NCBI GenBank assembly: GCA_018883265.1
Contig: VEQK01000002.1
Coordinates: 1 to 64,000 of the forward strand
Direction of reading: 5' to 3'
Source: Rhodocyclaceae bacterium
GTDB lineage: Bacteria > Pseudomonadota > Gammaproteobacteria > Burkholderiales > Rhodocyclaceae
DNA: 64,000 bases
Shown here: one piece after another, positions 60,064 through 64,000 of the stretch
How the letters are laid out: each line of letters begins with the position of its first letter
Numbering within the stretch: position 1 is the stretch's first letter
Made by a program: the position numbers and the translations under genes
Notes under the pieces: model-generated
Seen by the model: only the letters and a program-made list of their open reading frames with translations
Databases searched by the model: none
Told to the model about the DNA's origin: nothing

Positions 60064-60819
60064 GTGAGTCCTGCAAGACTTCCGGGTTTCGTGCCCGAGT
60101 GGTCGCTGCCGGATGGCGTCCGGGCTTTGCAAACTGAATGCGGTGTGGGAAACGAGCCCTATGGTGGCTTCAATCTTGGTGATCATGTGGGTGATGATCT
60201 GGTAATGGTCAACGCGAACCGGCAGCAGTTGGCCCTGCACATCGGTGCTGTCCCTGTCTGGTTAAGACAGGTGCATGGCGTTCGGGTGGTCGAACTGGAT
60301 CAGGCTATTGGCCATCGAATACCCGGAGCGGATGCAGCGATGACACAACACCGGGGTGTTGCCTGCGCCATCATGACCGCCGATTGCCTGCCGGTGCTCG
60401 TGGCAGATCGGCAGGCTCGTGTGGTAGGTGCCGCCCATGCCGGTTGGCGAGGCCTTGCGGCCGGAGTGATCGGGTCGCTGGTGAACGCGTTGACCCGGAT
60501 ACCCGGGGTTGCCCCCGGTGATCTTAGCGTCTGGCTGGGGCCGGCGATCGGCCCGGAGGCCTTTGAGGTCGGCCGGGACGTGCTCGACGCATTCACCGCG
60601 TTGGATACCGCTAACCAGGCATGCTTCACGCGGCATCCCGAGACTAGAGACAAGTACCTTGCCGATCTGCCGGCTCTGGCGCGCAATTGCCTGCACAGAC
60701 AGGGTGTCGAAGACGTGACGTCAAGCGGTCTGTGCACCGTTTCGCTAGCCGAACGATTCTATTCCTTCCGGCGACAGCCGGTGACCGGACGCATGGCCTC
60801 GCTAATCTGGCGTGTTTGA
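60064..60819 (+). CDS. pgeF: PgeF/YfiH-family protein (multicopper polyphenol oxidase/laccase-like)
   Basis: A 251-residue member of the YfiH/LACC1 family with the conserved metal-site residues His71 (QVHG), Cys108 (TADCLPV) and His125 (AHAGWRG). Family members have been shown to act on purine nucleosides, and E. coli YfiH is proposed to correct peptidoglycan precursor errors; which role applies here is unknown. The GTG at 60064, 1 nt after the rluD stop, gives the family length; the frame upstream overlaps rluD. Confidence 0.92.
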   Translation: MSPARLPGFVPEWSLPDGVRALQTECGVGNEPYGGFNLGDHVGDDLVMVNANRQQLALHIGAVPVWLRQVHGVRVVELDQAIGHRIPGADAAMTQHRGVACAIMTADCLPVLVADRQARVVGAAHAGWRGLAAGVIGSLVNALTRIPGVAPGDLSVWLGPAIGPEAFEVGRDVLDAFTALDTANQACFTRHPETRDKYLADLPALARNCLHRQGVEDVTSSGLCTVSLAERFYSFRRQPVTGRMASLIWRV

Positions 60820-60834
60820 AAACCCCGCGCGCCC

Positions 60835-60840
60835 TATAAT
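60835..60840 (+). promoter_or_regulatory. Candidate -10 box for the ZIP transporter-phaC unit
   Basis: A perfect TATAAT lies 41 nt upstream of the ZIP transporter start. The best -35-like hexamer, TTGAAA at 60816-60821, is only 13 nt upstream, so spacing is poor and the promoter is tentative. Confidence 0.4.
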
Positions 60841-60881
60841 GTCGGCCCCAGCCGTATTTTCTGTCGCGACGCCCTATTGTC

Positions 60882-61676
60882 ATGAGCTTCTTCCAGCTAA
60901 CCCCGCTGACCTGGATCATCCTGATGTGCCTGGCCGGCTCCCTGGCCAGCACCATGGTGTCGCTCGCCGTATCGCTGGCTGCGCATCCGCGCGTTGTTCC
61001 GGTCATGGTGTCGTATGCCATCGGGGCGATGCTGGGCGCCGTATTTCTCGATCTGCTTCCCCATGCCCTCGAGCATGCCGGTCATATCGACAGCATACTC
61101 ATGGTGGTTCTGGGTGGCATTCTGTTTTTCTTCCTGCTCGAGAAGCTGGTGCTCTGGCGGCATTGCCATGAGCATCATTGCGAAGCCCACGAGCACCCCG
61201 GGCACAGTCATGGTCAACACGCATCGGGCTGGCTGATTCTGCTCGGTGACATCATTCACAACTTTGTGGATGGCATTCTGATTGCCGCTGCATTCATGGG
61301 CGGCGTCGAGATCGGTATCGTTACGGCTATCGCCATCATCGCGCACGAAATTCCCCAGGAGACCGGCGATTTTGTCATCCTGCTTCACTCGGGTTTTTCC
61401 CGAATGAAGGCCATCTTGCTTAATCTGCTCGCTAGTGCGGCCACGCTGACTGGTGCCGTGCTTGCCTACCTGTTGTTCTCCGGGATGGAAGTATGGGTTC
61501 CGTTTCTACTGGCGTTGGCGGCATCGAGCCTACTTTATGTTTCCGTGGCTGATCTTATTCCCGGTTTGCACAAGCGGGCAGAAATCAAGGCCACAATATT
61601 GCAGATGGGCATGATTCTGCTTGGCGTACTGTCCATTCAGTGTGTGCAATGGTTGATCGGAGGGAATCACGCATGA
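60882..61676 (+). CDS. ZIP-family divalent metal transporter
   Basis: A 264-residue membrane protein of about eight segments with the ZIP metal-binding motifs in two consecutive helices: DIIHNFVDGILIAAAF and AIIAHEIPQETGDFVILL. The loop before them is rich in histidine (HCHEHHCEAHEHPGHSHGQH), a likely metal sensor or donor. It probably imports zinc, iron or manganese. Its TGA stop overlaps the phaC start (ATGATGA), an unexpected pairing of a metal transporter and PHA synthase. Confidence 0.93.
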   Translation: MSFFQLTPLTWIILMCLAGSLASTMVSLAVSLAAHPRVVPVMVSYAIGAMLGAVFLDLLPHALEHAGHIDSILMVVLGGILFFFLLEKLVLWRHCHEHHCEAHEHPGHSHGQHASGWLILLGDIIHNFVDGILIAAAFMGGVEIGIVTAIAIIAHEIPQETGDFVILLHSGFSRMKAILLNLLASAATLTGAVLAYLLFSGMEVWVPFLLALAASSLLYVSVADLIPGLHKRAEIKATILQMGMILLGVLSIQCVQWLIGGNHA

Positions 61677-63421
61677 TGAACTTTCAGACCCCTTTCTGGC
61701 CGGGTGCCCAGGGCATTCAGGATCTGCCGAAGCAGATCGAGCAACTGACACAGAGTTTCGGTCGTTTTCTACAGGAACAGATGCCTGGCGATGGGATGGC
61801 AACGGGTCCGGCTGCAGCGCCGGTAGCGCGGTTGCCTCAATTGCAAAAGATGCAGCCGCTGGTTACCGAGCTGATGTCGGCGCATAAGGCCTTGTGGGAG
61901 CAGATGCTCCAGCAGCGCGCGGGCGAGCCCGCTGAGCCGGTGGTCGCCGAGGTCAAGCGAGATCGTCGGTTTTCATCAGCCGCCTGGACATCAAGCCCCG
62001 TCTACGATTACCTGCGTCAGGCTTATGTACTGAACAGCCGGTTTATAAACGGGCTGGCCGCAGTATTGCCCGCTGAAAACGCCAAAGAAGCCGCGCGCCT
62101 GAAGTTTCTGACCAGCCAGTTTATCGATGCGCTATCGCCCAGTAACTTTGCCGCCACGAATCCCGAAGTGATCCAGAAAGCCCTGGCTACGGAGGGTCAA
62201 TCCATTACCGAGGGCATTAACAATCTGATCAGGGATATGGCCAAAGGTCGTATTAGCACCACGGACGAAAGCGCCTTCGAGGTCGGCAGGAACCTCGCCA
62301 CCACCGAAGGGGCGGTTGTTTATGAAAACGATCTGATTCAGCTGATCCAGTACAAGCCACTGACTGCCAGGGTCGGCAAACGTCCCTTGCTGATTACGCC
62401 GCCATGCATCAATCGGTTTTACATCATGGATCTGCAACCGGAGTCATCGCTGGTCCGTTTTGCCATTGAGTCCGGCCATACCGTATTCCTGATCTCATGG
62501 AAGAATCCCGGGCAGAGCGAGGCGAAGCGTACCTGGGATGAGTACATCGATCTGGGCCCGTTGTCGGCGATCCCCGTCGTTCAGTCGATTACCGGCAGCA
62601 AGACGATGAACATGCTGGGCTTCTGTGTCGGCGGCACCCTCTTGTCGACCGCACTCGCCGTATTAGCCGCGCGCGGAGAAGAACCGGCGGCTTCGCTGAC
62701 GCTGCTTACGACCATGCTGGACTTTGCCAATACCGGCGACATCGATCTGTTTATTGACGAACCCTCGGTGGCCGCCCGCGAGGCAGCCATCGGGCAGGGC
62801 GGCATCCTTGAAGGACGGGAGCTGGCGGGCATGTTTTCCTCACTGCGTCCTAACGATCTCGTGTGGCCTTACGTCTCGGGCAACTATCTGCTCGGCAATA
62901 CGCCGCCGGCCTTCGATATTCTCTACTGGAATGCCGATTCCACCGGGCTGCCCGGCCCCATGGCCTGCTGGTATCTGAGAAACACCTATCTGGAGAACAG
63001 GTTGCGCATTCCGGGCGAACTCACGCTGTGTGGCGAATCGGTAGATCTAGGCCGTATCAGTGCGCCCACCTATCTTCTGGCAACGCGTGAGGATCACATC
63101 GTGCCATGGCAGACGGCCTATCTCGTGACCCGGCTCTTGTCCGGACCGCACCGTTTTGTTCTGGGCGCCAGCGGTCACATTGCTGGCGTGATCAACCCCG
63201 CTAGCAAGAACAGGCGCAATTACTGGGTTGATGGCGACTTGAAAGGCGACGCCGAACAATGGCTGGCCAGTGCGACAGAAAAGCCCGGCAGCTGGTGGCA
63301 CGATTGGGCAGCCTGGCTGGAGAAGCAAAAGGGCGGGGAAAAAGCCGCGCCCAAGGTGCTGGGTAACGAGGCCAACCCGGAAATCGAACCGGCCCCCGGC
63401 CGCTACGTCAAAGCCCGCTAA
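61673..63421 (+). CDS. phaC: Class I poly(3-hydroxyalkanoate) synthase
   Basis: Polymerises 3-hydroxyacyl-CoA into PHA granules. The 582-residue protein has an N-terminal region of about 200 residues and an alpha/beta-hydrolase core with the lipase-like box GFCVGG, catalytic Cys318; the Asp and His of the triad lie in the REDHIVPW and GASGHIAGVINP segments. ATG 61673 follows a strong GGAGGG ribosome site and overlaps the ZIP gene stop by 4 nt. phaB follows downstream after 235 nt. Confidence 0.97.
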   Translation: MMNFQTPFWPGAQGIQDLPKQIEQLTQSFGRFLQEQMPGDGMATGPAAAPVARLPQLQKMQPLVTELMSAHKALWEQMLQQRAGEPAEPVVAEVKRDRRFSSAAWTSSPVYDYLRQAYVLNSRFINGLAAVLPAENAKEAARLKFLTSQFIDALSPSNFAATNPEVIQKALATEGQSITEGINNLIRDMAKGRISTTDESAFEVGRNLATTEGAVVYENDLIQLIQYKPLTARVGKRPLLITPPCINRFYIMDLQPESSLVRFAIESGHTVFLISWKNPGQSEAKRTWDEYIDLGPLSAIPVVQSITGSKTMNMLGFCVGGTLLSTALAVLAARGEEPAASLTLLTTMLDFANTGDIDLFIDEPSVAAREAAIGQGGILEGRELAGMFSSLRPNDLVWPYVSGNYLLGNTPPAFDILYWNADSTGLPGPMACWYLRNTYLENRLRIPGELTLCGESVDLGRISAPTYLLATREDHIVPWQTAYLVTRLLSGPHRFVLGASGHIAGVINPASKNRRNYWVDGDLKGDAEQWLASATEKPGSWWHDWAAWLEKQKGGEKAAPKVLGNEANPEIEPAPGRYVKAR

Positions 63422-63591
63422 GCGCAGTCGAGACAGCGGGACATTCGGAAACACCCGATAAAACAGCGCGATGGCGACTAATTTTGCTGCTTTGCGCTAG
63501 CCTACCTCAAGCCGGCGACGGTGGCCGATGCTTTCTTACATCCAGAAACAATTGTTGCGGTGCGGAATGAGTCGGGATACACTTCGGGTAT

Positions 63592-63607
63592 CGCGATAAT
63601 TATCGCG
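63592..63607. promoter_or_regulatory. 16-bp perfect palindrome upstream of phaB
   Basis: CGCGATAATTATCGCG is perfectly palindromic and lies 50 nt upstream of the phaB ATG. A second, shorter palindrome, AACAATTGTT, is at 63547-63556. Position and symmetry suggest a dimeric repressor site, perhaps a PHA-responsive one, but no known consensus was matched. The rest of the 63422-63656 gap shows no terminator. Confidence 0.5.
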
Positions 63608-63656
63608 TCGTCAAGTTATCCGACTCTCCCAGGTTACTCCCCCGAAAGGATTTTTC

Positions 63657-64000
63657 ATGTCTCAGCACATCGCATTCGTGACCGGCGCCATGGGTGGCCT
63701 CGGTACCGCCTTCTGCCAAGCATTCGACAAGGCCGGTTACAAGGTTATCGCCGCTTATCATCCGGAATTTGACGACAAGGACGCCTGGCTGGCTGAGCAG
63801 AAGGCTGAAGGTTTCAACAACTTCCTCACGGTTGCCTGCGATGTGAGCAACTATGATTCGTGCGTGCTGGCTGCCGCCGAAGCTGAAAAACTGGCTGGGG
63901 GTGTGGTTGATATTCTGATCAACAATGCCGGTATTACCCGCGACAAATTCTTTACCAAGATGGATGCAGCTCAGTGGGGCGCCGTCATCAATACCAACCT
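63657..64000 (+). CDS. phaB: Acetoacetyl-CoA reductase, 3' end outside the window
   Basis: NADPH-dependent reduction of acetoacetyl-CoA to 3-hydroxybutyryl-CoA, the monomer for PhaC. The visible 114 residues show the short-chain dehydrogenase cofactor motif TGAMGGLG near residues 9-16, ACDVSNYDS and NNAGITRDKFFTKM, the last typical of PhaB/FabG. An AAAGGA ribosome site precedes ATG 63657. The Ser-Tyr-Lys active site lies beyond the window edge, so phaB over fabG is inferred from the phaC neighbour. Confidence 0.92.
   Translation, partial: MSQHIAFVTGAMGGLGTAFCQAFDKAGYKVIAAYHPEFDDKDAWLAEQKAEGFNNFLTVACDVSNYDSCVLAAAEAEKLAGGVVDILINNAGITRDKFFTKMDAAQWGAVINTN

Overview
The window is a stretch of bacterial chromosome, almost entirely protein-coding, with conserved housekeeping operons and one short accessory island. 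Gene content and order point to a betaproteobacterium (an inference from synteny; no rRNA is present). The main evidence is the smc-zipA-ligA block, the glnD-map / rpsB-tsf-pyrH-frr-...-lpxB-rnhB block, smpB / ratA-rnfH / guaB-guaA, and bamD / rluD-pgeF followed by phaC-phaB. Outer-membrane genes (bamA, bamD, skp, lpxA/B/D) show a Gram-negative envelope. Polyphosphate genes (ppk2, ppx) and polyhydroxyalkanoate genes (phaC, phaB) suggest an organism that stores both polymers. I saw no tRNA, rRNA, insertion sequence or CRISPR array.

Layout. 1-4.5 kb: ppk2, ppx, a small integral membrane protein and a MATE exporter, tightly packed on +. 4.6-5.4 kb: queF and a small exported protein on -. 5.5-15.2 kb: smc, zipA, ligA, galU, then a purine-salvage group (an HGPRT-like phosphoribosyltransferase, an overlapping methyltransferase, mtnP). 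15.2-18.6 kb: map and glnD on -. 18.7-34.2 kb: a long + cluster running from ribosomal protein S2 and EF-Ts through UMP kinase, RRF, undecaprenyl-PP synthase, CdsA, Dxr, RseP, BamA, Skp and the lipid A genes to RNase HII and an rRNA methyltransferase. 34.2-38.5 kb: the PEP synthase module, with ppsR divergent from a GntR regulator that precedes ppsA. Two near-identical palindromic operators lie in the divergent gap, and a clear terminator follows ppsA. 38.5-40.9 kb: a TRIC-type channel gene and smpB on -, ratA-rnfH on +, and a small secreted protein on -.

41-43.9 kb is the accessory island. It holds a glycine-rich, PGRS-like lipoprotein with an RTX/bluetail-like C-terminus, followed by an AT-richer methyltransferase gene. 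44-47.1 kb: guaB-guaA. 47.1-48.1 kb: a family II pyrophosphatase whose start is ambiguous and which may carry a signal peptide. 48.2-52.4 kb: an OsmC-YcaO fusion followed 19 nt later by a B12-binding-type radical SAM protein with an expanded Cys-x4-Cys-x2-Cys cluster motif. This pair is the best candidate here for an undescribed modification system. 52.4-57.1 kb: ArsC-like reductase, tex, dnaQ, rnhA and a yafS-like methyltransferase on -, with gloB divergent on +. 58.1-64 kb: bamD on -, then rluD, pgeF, a ZIP metal transporter translationally coupled to phaC, and a phaB gene cut by the window edge.

Start codons were moved from the longest possible open frame to the family-consistent start wherever family alignment, a Shine-Dalgarno sequence or neighbour spacing supported it. 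Functions are assigned from motifs and family memory, not from database searches.
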